A model generated the notes under the pieces. The model made no database searches, was not told the DNA's origin, and worked only from the letters and a program-made list of their open reading frames with translations. DNA of 12,514 nucleotides from Lachnoclostridium sp. UBA3775 (GTDB lineage Bacteria > Bacillota > Clostridia > Lachnospirales > Lachnospiraceae). Of this stretch, positions 1 to 5,889 are shown one piece after another. How positions within the stretch are numbered: the stretch's first letter is position 1; every line of letters begins with the position of its first letter. The stretch is from assembly GCA_002369525.1 (NCBI GenBank), contig DFFN01000111.1, forward strand, positions 1-12,514. The letters run 5' to 3'. A program made the position numbers and the translations under genes.

Positions 1-22
1 CTACCAACTGAGCTAGCGGTGC
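1..22 (-). tRNA. 5' end of a tRNA gene, truncated by the window edge
   Basis: Read on the minus strand, these 22 bases have the layout of a tRNA 5' end. There is a 7-base acceptor arm (GCACCGC), then TA at positions 8-9, then GCTC opening the D stem, then AGTTGGTAG of the D loop. The anticodon, T arm and 3' end lie outside the window, so the amino acid cannot be assigned. A good promoter sits just upstream at 50-78, which suggests this is the first or only gene of its transcript. Confidence 0.85.
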
Positions 23-49
23 TTAGGTACTTTCCGTAACACGAGTGCT

Positions 50-78
50 ATTATATAACAGTCGTTTCAAAATTGCAA
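50..78 (-). promoter_or_regulatory. SigA-type promoter for the tRNA
   Basis: On the minus strand, TTGCAA (73-78) is separated by 17 bases from a perfect TATAAT (50-55). Transcription would start near 43, about 20 bases before the tRNA 5' end. The tRNA lies directly downstream, which supports the call. Confidence 0.6.
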
Positions 79-96
79 GCATTTTTTTCAAAAAAT

Positions 97-125
97 TTGC
101 TTTTTTTATTTCCGCGTGCTATACT
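97..125 (+). promoter_or_regulatory. Extended -10 promoter for the O-antigen ligase-like gene
   Basis: TTGCTT (97-102), a 17-base spacer and TATACT (120-125) preceded by TGC (117-119) form an extended -10 promoter with a weak -35. The DNA upstream is very A/T-rich, as in an UP element. Transcription would begin near 132, about 50 bases before the ATG at 185. Confidence 0.5.
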
Positions 126-170
126 TATTAGCATGAAACCGCCAAAGCCCTTGATTTTACTTGGTTTGGC

Positions 171-180
171 AGGAAAGGAG
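171..180 (+). promoter_or_regulatory. Ribosome binding site that sets the start at 185
   Basis: AGGAAAGGAG ends four bases before the ATG at 185. An in-frame ATG also exists at 161, but it lies upstream of this site and would put the purine-rich stretch inside the coding region, so 185 is preferred. Confidence 0.6.
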
Positions 181-184
181 AGTC

Positions 185-1723
185 ATGGAAAAAGCCCAAA
201 AAATGCGCCGCGAGCTTTGCGAGTATTACTGTTTTTTCATTTTTATCATGCTCCCTCTCTTCTTCATGGACATGTATTTTAATATCGCGGAGGAAAAATG
301 GCTGCTTTTTACGATAAGCTCCGTCATCTTCATTGCGATCTCCCTTTTTTTAAGGCTCTATGAATGGACCAGGGAAACCGGCCGCTCCCCGCAGCCTCTT
401 TTTTCCTTATACGATTATATCATCTGGGCCTTCCTTGCCGCAAATATCGTTTCGCTCACGCTTTCATACAATACAAGAGAATCCCTGACCGGCGTTTCTT
501 CACGCCATCATGGCTTTCTTAACATACTTTTGTATGTCTTCCTTTTATTCATCATAAAAAGCGGCTACACCGGGCACAAAAGGCTTTGCATGGTGCTTGC
601 CCTTACCGGCGGCTTCGTAAGCCTCACCGCAGTCTGCCAGTATTTAAGCTTTGACCCTGTCGGCATGTACCGCGGAGTCACCGTCGTCAGTGTACACCGC
701 ATGATCTCGACCATAGGCAACATGAATATCTTCGCGGGCTACCTAAATATTGTAACGCCGCTTGCCTTCCTCTGGTTCATAAAGTCCGTTAAGACGCGCG
801 ACCGCATCTTTTCCGGCCTTTGCCTCGCTCTTGATGCAGCCGCCGGCGTTGCTTCGACCTCCGACAGCTTTTATCTCGGCACAACGGTTTCGCTTGTTCT
901 GCTCCTGATACTTGGCGTTTTAAAGCAAAATGAGCTTCGCCGCGTTTTCCTTGGTCTCGGTATTGTGGCCTTTTCGGATTATCTGCTGTTAATTGCGGCT
1001 GGTTACATCAGGAAGCATAACATAATCATAAGCTCCTCACTCAAAAAAACCGGCGTTTCCGTCAGACCGTCCTCGGGCTTTACAAAGATACTCGAGCGCA
1101 ACTCTCTTCTGCTTCTTATCACCGCCGTACTTATGCTCGGCATATTTTTTGCCCTGGGACTCATAAAGCAGAAGGAGGAAAAGCAGTTGCCGTCCCCGAA
1201 GGTCTCAGGGATACTGCTTATCATCTTTATGCTTATCCCTGCAGCTGTCGCGGTTTATGCAGTCATATCCTATCCCTTCAATGATGAGATGGGCAGCTAC
1301 CGCGGTTTCATATGGAATCTTGCGATCAAAGATTTCGCCCATTCCGACATATTAACAAAGCTTTTCGGCTACGGACAGGAAACGATCCTCGATATCTACA
1401 GAATGCGCTACCGCAGCCTGATGGTGAGCACGACCGGAGTCATCTACGACAACGTGCATTGCGAACCCCTGCAGTACCTTGTGACCACCGGCTTTGCGGG
1501 GCTTGGTGCCTACCTTTCCCTTGTCATTTCGGTGCTTGCGGGATTAATAAAAAGAGCCCGGAAAAATCCCGGACTCTGCCTTCTTCTTGTTCCCATCGTT
1601 TCATATTTTACCCAGAGCTTCGTCAACATTGCGCAGTCGGCAACGACGCCGATCTACTTTATCCTTATCGGTCTTGCTCTGGGCGCGATAAAGGAAGAGG
1701 ATTCTGCAAAGGCCTTGAAATGA
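185..1723 (+). CDS. O-antigen ligase/polymerase-like polytopic membrane protein
   Basis: A 512-residue, highly hydrophobic protein with about ten to twelve predicted membrane segments (for example about 15-32, 40-57, 110-125, 136-153, 186-200, 232-247, 255-274, 306-327, 340-362, 436-455 and 463-499). It resembles the O-antigen ligase/Wzy-like family (PF04932). GNMNIFAGYLNIVTPL (178-193) matches the GNxNxFAGYL signature. Residues 370-378 carry an RGxxW motif, followed by LFGYGQ (393-398). NVHCEPLQYL (423-432) then GFAGLGAYL corresponds to the loop holding the conserved His (H425). Members transfer or polymerise lipid-linked glycans at the outer face of the membrane. The acceptor here is unknown, and no glycosyltransferase lies nearby. 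The last 59 bases overlap the 3' end of convergent trmB, and residues around 454-464 overlie that operon's terminator. The family call is by motif; the exact function is not assigned. Confidence 0.72.
   Translation: MEKAQKMRRELCEYYCFFIFIMLPLFFMDMYFNIAEEKWLLFTISSVIFIAISLFLRLYEWTRETGRSPQPLFSLYDYIIWAFLAANIVSLTLSYNTRESLTGVSSRHHGFLNILLYVFLLFIIKSGYTGHKRLCMVLALTGGFVSLTAVCQYLSFDPVGMYRGVTVVSVHRMISTIGNMNIFAGYLNIVTPLAFLWFIKSVKTRDRIFSGLCLALDAAAGVASTSDSFYLGTTVSLVLLLILGVLKQNELRRVFLGLGIVAFSDYLLLIAAGYIRKHNIIISSSLKKTGVSVRPSSGFTKILERNSLLLLITAVLMLGIFFALGLIKQKEEKQLPSPKVSGILLIIFMLIPAAVAVYAVISYPFNDEMGSYRGFIWNLAIKDFAHSDILTKLFGYGQETILDIYRMRYRSLMVSTTGVIYDNVHCEPLQYLVTTGFAGLGAYLSLVISVLAGLIKRARKNPGLCLLLVPIVSYFTQSFVNIAQSATTPIYFILIGLALGAIKEEDSAKALK
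1545..1577 (-). terminator. Intrinsic terminator of the map-hypA-ogg-trmB operon, inside the opposing gene
   Basis: On the minus strand, AGAGTCCGG (1577-1569) pairs with CCGGGCTCT (1561-1553) around a 7-base loop. The stem has 9 pairs with one G-U, and is followed by TTTTATT (1552-1546). It lies about 90 bases beyond the trmB stop. On the plus strand the G-U becomes a C-A mismatch and no T-run follows, so it should act on minus-strand transcripts only. Confidence 0.72.
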
Positions 1724-2345
1724 CCATGCGGAATATGGGATTTCCCTGAGCGGAAAAACGTTCCTCATATTCTGTCATTATGTTGCCCTCGTTCCATTCG
1801 CTGTGATGGAGGTCATAGGTAACGTCTTTTACTCTCCAGCCTGCTTCGGCTGCGGTTTCAAGCGAGAAGTCAAAAAGGTCGCGGTTGTCGGTCTTAAACT
1901 CCACCCTTCCCTCTTTCTTCAGGAAATGAACATATCTTCCCAGAAATCGGTCGCTTGTAAGCCTTCTTTTTGCATGCCTGTCCTTAGGCCACGGGTCAGA
2001 AAAGTTCAGATATATTCTGTCAATCTCGTCTTCGGCAAAAACATTTTCGATTTCCTCTGCATCAAAGCGTATGAACACAAGGTTTTCGAGTTCTTCTTCG
2101 GCCTGCTTTTCGAGCGCGCGTATGAGCACCGACGAAAATTTTTCTATCCCTATGTAGTTTACATCGGGATTTCTCTTCGCAAGCTCGATTATGAACTGTC
2201 CCTTTCCGGTACCTATTTCAAGATGTATGGGACAGTCATTTCCGAAAAGCTCCTTCCACCTGCCCTTGTATTCCTCGGGATTCTTTATTGTAAAGGGGCT
2301 TGCGGCAATCTCATCCCTTGCCCCCGGTATGTTTCTGAGTCTCAT
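1665..2345 (-). CDS. trmB: tRNA (guanine-46-N7)-methyltransferase TrmB
   Basis: A 226-residue SAM-dependent methyltransferase that makes m7G at position 46 of the tRNA variable loop. EIGTGKGQF (43-51) is the SAM-binding glycine loop. NFSDPWPKDRHAKRR (114-128) is the TrmB signature, with the catalytic Asp and RNA-contacting basic residues. KTDN (151-154) and TEYEERF (191-197) are the usual C-terminal motifs. The ATG at 2345 is chosen because a GGAGGGG site lies just upstream and the family's MRLRN-like start follows. An upstream in-frame extension to 2447 falls inside ogg and lacks homologous residues. Start and ogg stop overlap as ATGA, so translation is probably coupled. The family usually ends near residue 210; the last 15 or so residues are an extra tail encoded antisense to the convergent membrane-protein gene. 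Confidence 0.95.
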   Translation of the reverse strand: MRLRNIPGARDEIAASPFTIKNPEEYKGRWKELFGNDCPIHLEIGTGKGQFIIELAKRNPDVNYIGIEKFSSVLIRALEKQAEEELENLVFIRFDAEEIENVFAEDEIDRIYLNFSDPWPKDRHAKRRLTSDRFLGRYVHFLKKEGRVEFKTDNRDLFDFSLETAAEAGWRVKDVTYDLHHSEWNEGNIMTEYEERFSAQGNPIFRMVISRPLQNPLPLSRPEQDR

Positions 2346-3160
2346 GTAACCAAATCCCCCCTCCGGCTTTCCTGCTTTCCGCCGGACATTCTTTCCATAA
2401 AGAACGTCACCTGCTGGTAGTAGCCTGCATACTCCGACTTTGTCCACTCCGGCTGATGACCCTCATAATGATTTGCAAATACCTGCTTCATCCACGTATC
2501 CACGGGGCAGCGTTCCATCCTGTGAAGTCCGAACAAAAGCACGCAGTTTGCGACCTTCGGACCGATGCCTGTAATGTCAAGCAGCTGCCTGTAGGCCTTT
2601 TCGGTGTTCTTGTCAAAATCAAGCTTTCTGCTGCCGTCATGTATTTCCTCTGCAAGCTTTTTAAGGTACATATCCCGGTATCCGAGCCCGCATTCGCAAA
2701 GGCTGTTCCTTATTTCATAAAGTTCTTCAGGCGTCGGAAAACCTTTACCGCTCTTATGCCCTCCGGCCTTTTCTTCAATTTTTTTCAGGGACTTTGTGAT
2801 CCTCGGGATATTGTTGTTCTGGCTGACAATAAAAGAGACCAGCGCTTCCCAAAGGTCCTGCTTAAGTATCCTTATGCCCCGGCCGTACGCAAGAGCCTCA
2901 TTAAGAAATATATCCTGCGGCGCCATGCTTTCGATCTTATCATAATCGGTTGAAAGGTCAAAATATTCCGTCCAGTAAGAATCATCATGGTCCGGGCAGG
3001 AAATAACTATACTGCCATCGTCACGTTTTTTCAGCCCTGCCGTTCTTCCCGTACTTGTAACGGTAAAACTGCCGTCCGAATTTTCTTCCCAGCCAAGAAG
3101 TACCTGACCGCTTAAATATATTTTTCCGGGGTCAAAACAACCCCTGTTCCATTCTACCAT
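2342..3160 (-). CDS. ogg: OGG1-type 8-oxoguanine DNA glycosylase/AP lyase
   Basis: A 272-residue HhH-GPD glycosylase that removes 8-oxoguanine and nicks the abasic site in base-excision repair. SQNNNIPRI (113-121) matches the SxNNNIxRI motif of OGG1 enzymes. ITGIGPKVANCV (196-207) is the helix-hairpin-helix with the Schiff-base lysine at K202. PVDTWM (219-224) carries the catalytic Asp D221. Residues 1-85 fit the OGG N-terminal domain, so the protein resembles eukaryote-like OGG1/AlkA-fold enzymes rather than short MutM. A GGGAAGG site precedes the ATG. It starts 18 bases after hypA and overlaps trmB by 4 bases, so it is the third gene of the operon. The presence of K202 argues for a bifunctional enzyme rather than an AlkA-type monofunctional one. 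Confidence 0.9.
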   Translation of the reverse strand: MVEWNRGCFDPGKIYLSGQVLLGWEENSDGSFTVTSTGRTAGLKKRDDGSIVISCPDHDDSYWTEYFDLSTDYDKIESMAPQDIFLNEALAYGRGIRILKQDLWEALVSFIVSQNNNIPRITKSLKKIEEKAGGHKSGKGFPTPEELYEIRNSLCECGLGYRDMYLKKLAEEIHDGSRKLDFDKNTEKAYRQLLDITGIGPKVANCVLLFGLHRMERCPVDTWMKQVFANHYEGHQPEWTKSEYAGYYQQVTFFMERMSGGKQESRRGDLVT

Positions 3161-3178
3161 GGCCTTCCCGCCTTTTGC

Positions 3179-3544
3179 TCAGGTTTTTTCCACTTCGATT
3201 TCCTTGACATAGAATTCCCTGCCGGTCTTCATTTCATAGTTAAGGCTCTTGCAGCAGGGGCATGATACGTCCGAAGCCTCAAACAGCTTTTCCCTCACCA
3301 TCTCAAAAACCCGGCCGCAGTTTAAGCATCGAAAGCTTACCGGAACCACCGTCAGCTTAAGAACCGCGCCTTCAAGCGCCGTACCGGCAGAGGCCCGGGC
3401 AAAATACCTGTTCATCCAGTACTCTTCATAGTCATTCATGGCTCCCATCACAAGAGAGACCGAAGTGATCTTCTCATCCTCCTCCGGCCGGTAGTTCTTA
3501 AGCACGGTTTTTATTACGCTTTGTATAATTGACAGTTCGTGCAA
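3179..3544 (-). CDS. hypA: HypA/HybF nickel metallochaperone, TTG start
   Basis: A 121-residue protein that delivers nickel during maturation of [NiFe] hydrogenase, and in some bacteria urease. The N-terminus reads MHELSI; His2 and Glu3 of the family's MHE motif bind nickel. Two CxxC pairs (C73/C76 and C95/C98) form the structural zinc site, with an additional Cys at 97 inside the second pair. Length is normal. The start codon is TTG: nothing upstream in frame gives the invariant MHE, and GAGG at 3551-3554 sits six bases before it. It follows the map stop by 10 bases. No hypB, hydrogenase or urease gene is in the window, so its client is unknown. Confidence 0.92.
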   Translation of the reverse strand: MHELSIIQSVIKTVLKNYRPEEDEKITSVSLVMGAMNDYEEYWMNRYFARASAGTALEGAVLKLTVVPVSFRCLNCGRVFEMVREKLFEASDVSCPCCKSLNYEMKTGREFYVKEIEVEKT

Positions 3545-3555
3545 TTTCTACCTCT
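3545..3555 (-). promoter_or_regulatory. Ribosome binding site supporting the hypA TTG start
   Basis: On the minus strand AGAGGTAG precedes the TTG codon with six bases between GAGG and TTG. It overlaps the map stop codon at 3555-3557 by one base, which favours re-initiation of ribosomes finishing map. Confidence 0.55.
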
Positions 3556-4430
3556 TACCGGCAAAGGATCTCATAGCCGTCCTCGGTCACAACAAGCTGA
3601 ACCTCCCACTGTGCCGAATAGGAATCGTCATCGGTATATATGGTCCAGCCATCCTCGGCATCCTGGAAAACATCGGCCTTGCCGAGATTTACCATCGGCT
3701 CGATCGTAAAGCAGAGACCGGGAACCATGAGCATTTCGGTTCCGGGCTTCGAAACAAAGCTTACCCAGGGATCCTCGTGGAATTCCTTGCCGATACCGTG
3801 TCCGCCGATGTCACGCACAACCGAATAGCCGCGCTCCTTGCAGAACATATGCACGGCATGACCCATGTCGCCTAAACACTTCCAGGGCTTTACTTCCTTA
3901 AGACCCGCTTCGATCGAAAGCTTAACATCTTCAACCAGTTTTTTATGCTTTTCGCTTACATTGCCGATGCAGTACATTCTCGAGGAATCCGAAAAATATC
4001 CTTTATATAAGGTTGAGCAGTCTACGTTTATGATGTCGCCGTCATGAAGGAGCTCGTTTTTGCTCGGGATTCCGTGGCAAACCACGTTATTTATCGAGGT
4101 GCATACGCTCTTGGGGTAGCCTTCATAATTTAAGGGCGCAGGGATACCTCCCATGCTTATCGTGGTTTCATGCACTATGGTGTTAATGTCCTCGGTGGAC
4201 ATGCCGGCATGTATCTCCTTAGCCACGTTGTCAAGACAGGCCATGTTGATCTTTGCGCTTTCCTTGATTCCTTCAATGTCCGCAGCGGTTTTTATGAGCT
4301 TTCTGTCGGGCACGATGAAGCCTCTGCGTTTGAAATCAGCCAGTTTTTCGTCAAAAGCTTCATGACACTGTTTATATTTTTTCCCGCTGCCGCACCAGCA
4401 GGGGTCGTTTCTTCCTATTTTTATCTGCAT
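3555..4430 (-). CDS. map: Methionine aminopeptidase type I with N-terminal SEC-C zinc motif
   Basis: A 291-residue enzyme that removes the initiator methionine from new proteins. Residues 11-23 (CWCGSGKKYKQCH) form an SEC-C zinc-binding motif, thought to help contact ribosomes or protein partners. The M24 catalytic domain follows from about residue 40. Dinuclear metal ligands are D137 (NVDC), D148 (FSDSSR), H211 (GGHGIG), E244 (FTIEPM) and E276 (AQWE). H119 (CHGIP) is the substrate-contacting histidine. After the last ligand the usual EHT is EVQ, a small variation next to the active site. ATG at 4430 is preferred over an in-frame GTG at 4478: AAGGA lies just upstream and the SEC-C motif normally begins near residue 10. 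It is the first gene of the map-hypA-ogg-trmB operon. Confidence 0.95.
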   Translation of the reverse strand: MQIKIGRNDPCWCGSGKKYKQCHEAFDEKLADFKRRGFIVPDRKLIKTAADIEGIKESAKINMACLDNVAKEIHAGMSTEDINTIVHETTISMGGIPAPLNYEGYPKSVCTSINNVVCHGIPSKNELLHDGDIINVDCSTLYKGYFSDSSRMYCIGNVSEKHKKLVEDVKLSIEAGLKEVKPWKCLGDMGHAVHMFCKERGYSVVRDIGGHGIGKEFHEDPWVSFVSKPGTEMLMVPGLCFTIEPMVNLGKADVFQDAEDGWTIYTDDDSYSAQWEVQLVVTEDGYEILCR

Positions 4431-4512
4431 TACTTTTTCCTTGCCGCAGGCAGTGTTTTTCCGGTAACGTTCCTGCACCGCAACCGGTATTATTTATAAG
4501 TTTCCGCCCACA

Positions 4513-4541
4513 AGTATAACAGAAATCATTTTTATTTGCAA
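4513..4541 (-). promoter_or_regulatory. Promoter of the map-hypA-ogg-trmB operon
   Basis: On the minus strand, TTGCAA (4536-4541), a 17-base spacer and TATACT (4513-4518) preceded by TGT form an extended -10 promoter. It points away from the SPFH promoter, with about 36 bases between the two -35 boxes. The leader before the map ATG is about 75 bases, and I see no obvious structure in it. Confidence 0.6.
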
Positions 4542-4577
4542 GCCTGACGAATTAAAGAATTATTAAAGATTGAAATA

Positions 4578-4606
4578 TTGACAAATTGAGTTCATAGCGA
4601 TATCAT
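4578..4606 (+). promoter_or_regulatory. Strong SigA promoter of the SPFH-RHH operon
   Basis: A perfect TTGACA (4578-4583), a 17-base spacer and TATCAT (4601-4606) lie upstream of the SPFH gene. Transcription would start near 4613, giving a leader of about 45 bases. The -10 box is entirely inside a perfect palindrome (4599-4615), which suggests the promoter is repressed by a dimeric protein. Confidence 0.72.
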
Positions 4607-4615
4607 TATGATATC
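4599..4615. promoter_or_regulatory. Perfect 17-bp palindrome over the -10 box, candidate operator
   Basis: GATATCAT and ATGATATC flank a single central T: 8-bp arms with no mismatch. It covers the -10 box and the likely transcription start of the SPFH operon. A second, shorter palindrome (ATCCA, A, TGGAT at 4620-4630) lies just downstream. The regulator is unknown. The RHH protein encoded by the second gene of the same operon is an obvious candidate, by inference only. Confidence 0.5.
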
Positions 4616-4656
4616 AGGTATCCAATGGATGCCACGATTTCAGGAGGTGACATATA

Positions 4657-5697
4657 ATGAAAGAAAAACTCTTATCCACAAGAAAAAACGGCATGGGCAT
4701 GCTTTTCGTCTGGATACTTGCCTATGTTGCGGCAATCGTAATGATAATCTTCGGTGCGATATTACTTGAAGCCGACGACGGCGACATATTAGGGGTCCTG
4801 CTTCTTATCATCGGCATAATCTACTGCATACTCGGCTGGATCCCCTTCCTCGGGCTCAAGATCTTAAAGCCCCAGGAAGCACTTGTGCTTACTCTCTTCG
4901 GCAAATATCTCGGAACCCTTAAAGGTGACGGTTTTTACTGGGTAAACCCCTTCTGCTCCGCAGTCAATCCCGCAGCAGCCACAAAGCTCCGTCAGAGCGG
5001 TGATGTTTCCGGAGACCGCAAGAGCATTTTCGGCGCAAGCCTGAAATCCGGTGATGAGTCCGTAAACCTTTCGCTCGGTGTCGACAAGAGGATCTCACTC
5101 AAGATGATGACGTTAAACAACGACAAGCAGAAGATCAACGACTGCCTCGGAAACCCTATCGAGATCGGAATCGCGGTTATCTGGCGTGTAGTCGATACCG
5201 CAAAGGCAGTATTCGATGTTGACAATTACAAGGAATATCTTTCGCTTCAGTGCGATACCGCGCTCCGTAACATAGTAAGGCTCTACCCCTACGACGTTGC
5301 TCCGGGCGTTGACACAACCGGCGACGGCGTTGCAGACGAAGGCAGCCTCCGCGGTTCAAGCGAAATAGTTGCACAGAGGATAAAGGACGAGATCCAGTCC
5401 AGAGTCAAAAATGCCGGTCTTGAAATTGTTGAAGCCAGGATCACCTGCCTTGCATATGCACCCGAGATCGCGGCAGCAATGCTTCAGCGCCAGCAGGCTT
5501 CGGCAGTGGTTGATGCAAGAAAGCTCATCGTTGACGGTGCAGTCGGCATGGTTGAGATGGCACTTGAGCAGCTCTCCGCAAAGAATGTTGTTGAGCTTGA
5601 CGACGAAAGAAAAGCAGCAATGGTTTCAAACCTTCTGGTAGTACTCTGCGGCAACCACGATGCCCAGCCGGTAGTCAACTCAGGAAGCCTGTACTAA
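4657..5697 (+). CDS. SPFH/Band 7 domain membrane protein
   Basis: A 346-residue protein with two hydrophobic segments near the N-terminus (about 13-37 and 44-66), then an SPFH/Band 7 domain from about 69 to 270. LKPQEALVLTLFGKYLGTL (70-88) and DGFYWVNPF (91-99) match the start of stomatin/prohibitin-like domains. The segment 235-280, with EIVAQRIKDEIQSRVKNAG and ARITCLAYAPEIAAAMLQRQ, matches the domain's C-terminal helix and the QxQA region. SPFH proteins form ring-like membrane scaffolds and organise membrane microdomains or stress responses. The exact role of this one is unknown. The ATG follows a near-perfect AGGAGGTGA (4642-4650), so translation should be strong. The next gene begins at the base after its stop codon. 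Confidence 0.88.
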   Translation: MKEKLLSTRKNGMGMLFVWILAYVAAIVMIIFGAILLEADDGDILGVLLLIIGIIYCILGWIPFLGLKILKPQEALVLTLFGKYLGTLKGDGFYWVNPFCSAVNPAAATKLRQSGDVSGDRKSIFGASLKSGDESVNLSLGVDKRISLKMMTLNNDKQKINDCLGNPIEIGIAVIWRVVDTAKAVFDVDNYKEYLSLQCDTALRNIVRLYPYDVAPGVDTTGDGVADEGSLRGSSEIVAQRIKDEIQSRVKNAGLEIVEARITCLAYAPEIAAAMLQRQQASAVVDARKLIVDGAVGMVEMALEQLSAKNVVELDDERKAAMVSNLLVVLCGNHDAQPVVNSGSLY

Positions 5698-5889
5698 ATG
5701 GCTGCAAAAAAGCAGATACCTCTCAGGCTCTCCGAACAGCTTTACAATGATCTGGCATCGTGGGCCGAGGATGATTTCCGCTCAGTTAACGGTCAGATTG
5801 AGTATTTACTGAGCGAGTGCGTAAAGCAGAGAAAAAAGAACGGTGGCTGCGTCGGTAAGAATACCGACGTGCCACCTGACAATAACTAA
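5698..5889 (+). CDS. Small ribbon-helix-helix (Arc-like) DNA-binding protein
   Basis: A 63-residue protein. Residues 5-45 fit the ribbon-helix-helix fold: a strand with alternating residues (KQIPLRLSE), helix A (QLYNDLASWAEDDF), a turn at SVNG, and helix B (QIEYLLSECVKQRKK). Such proteins bind DNA as dimers through the paired strands, usually as repressors. The ATG abuts the SPFH stop with no gap, and AGGAAG inside the SPFH 3' end serves as its ribosome site, so the two are co-translated. Residues 48-63 are Gly/Asn-rich and are encoded by the hairpin that terminates the convergent operon; this tail is probably not conserved. Likely role: autorepressor of the operon acting at the palindrome at 4599-4615, an inference. 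Confidence 0.8.
   Translation: MAAKKQIPLRLSEQLYNDLASWAEDDFRSVNGQIEYLLSECVKQRKKNGGCVGKNTDVPPDNN
5832..5876 (-). terminator. Intrinsic terminator of the DUF362-permease operon, inside the RHH gene
   Basis: On the minus strand, GGTGGC (5876-5871) and TACCGACG's complement region form a two-part stem with GCCACC (5847-5842): 6 pairs, a small internal loop, then 8 pairs (5862-5869 with 5850-5857) closed by a 4-base loop. It is followed by GTTC and TTTTTT (5837-5832). It starts about 10 bases past the permease stop. On the plus strand no T-run follows, so it looks minus-specific. Confidence 0.75.

Noticed and set aside
75..107. A/T-rich hairpin (GCAA ... TTGC) followed by seven T, resembling a plus-strand terminator
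   Set aside because: The stem is mostly A-T with a bulge, there is no plus-strand gene upstream in view, and the region coincides with the promoter of the next gene.
1724..1785. Inverted GAATATG/CATATTC pair just after the membrane-protein stop
   Set aside because: Arms are far apart with a poor inner stem and no T-run, and the bases are the TrmB coding region. Probably chance.
1803..2420. 205-codon plus-strand open frame opposite trmB
   Set aside because: It is antisense to the clearly conserved trmB frame and has no recognisable protein features.
4431..4656. Riboswitch or small RNA in the largest intergenic gap
   Set aside because: Apart from two promoters and the palindromes I see no long conserved-looking stem set or terminator-antiterminator arrangement.
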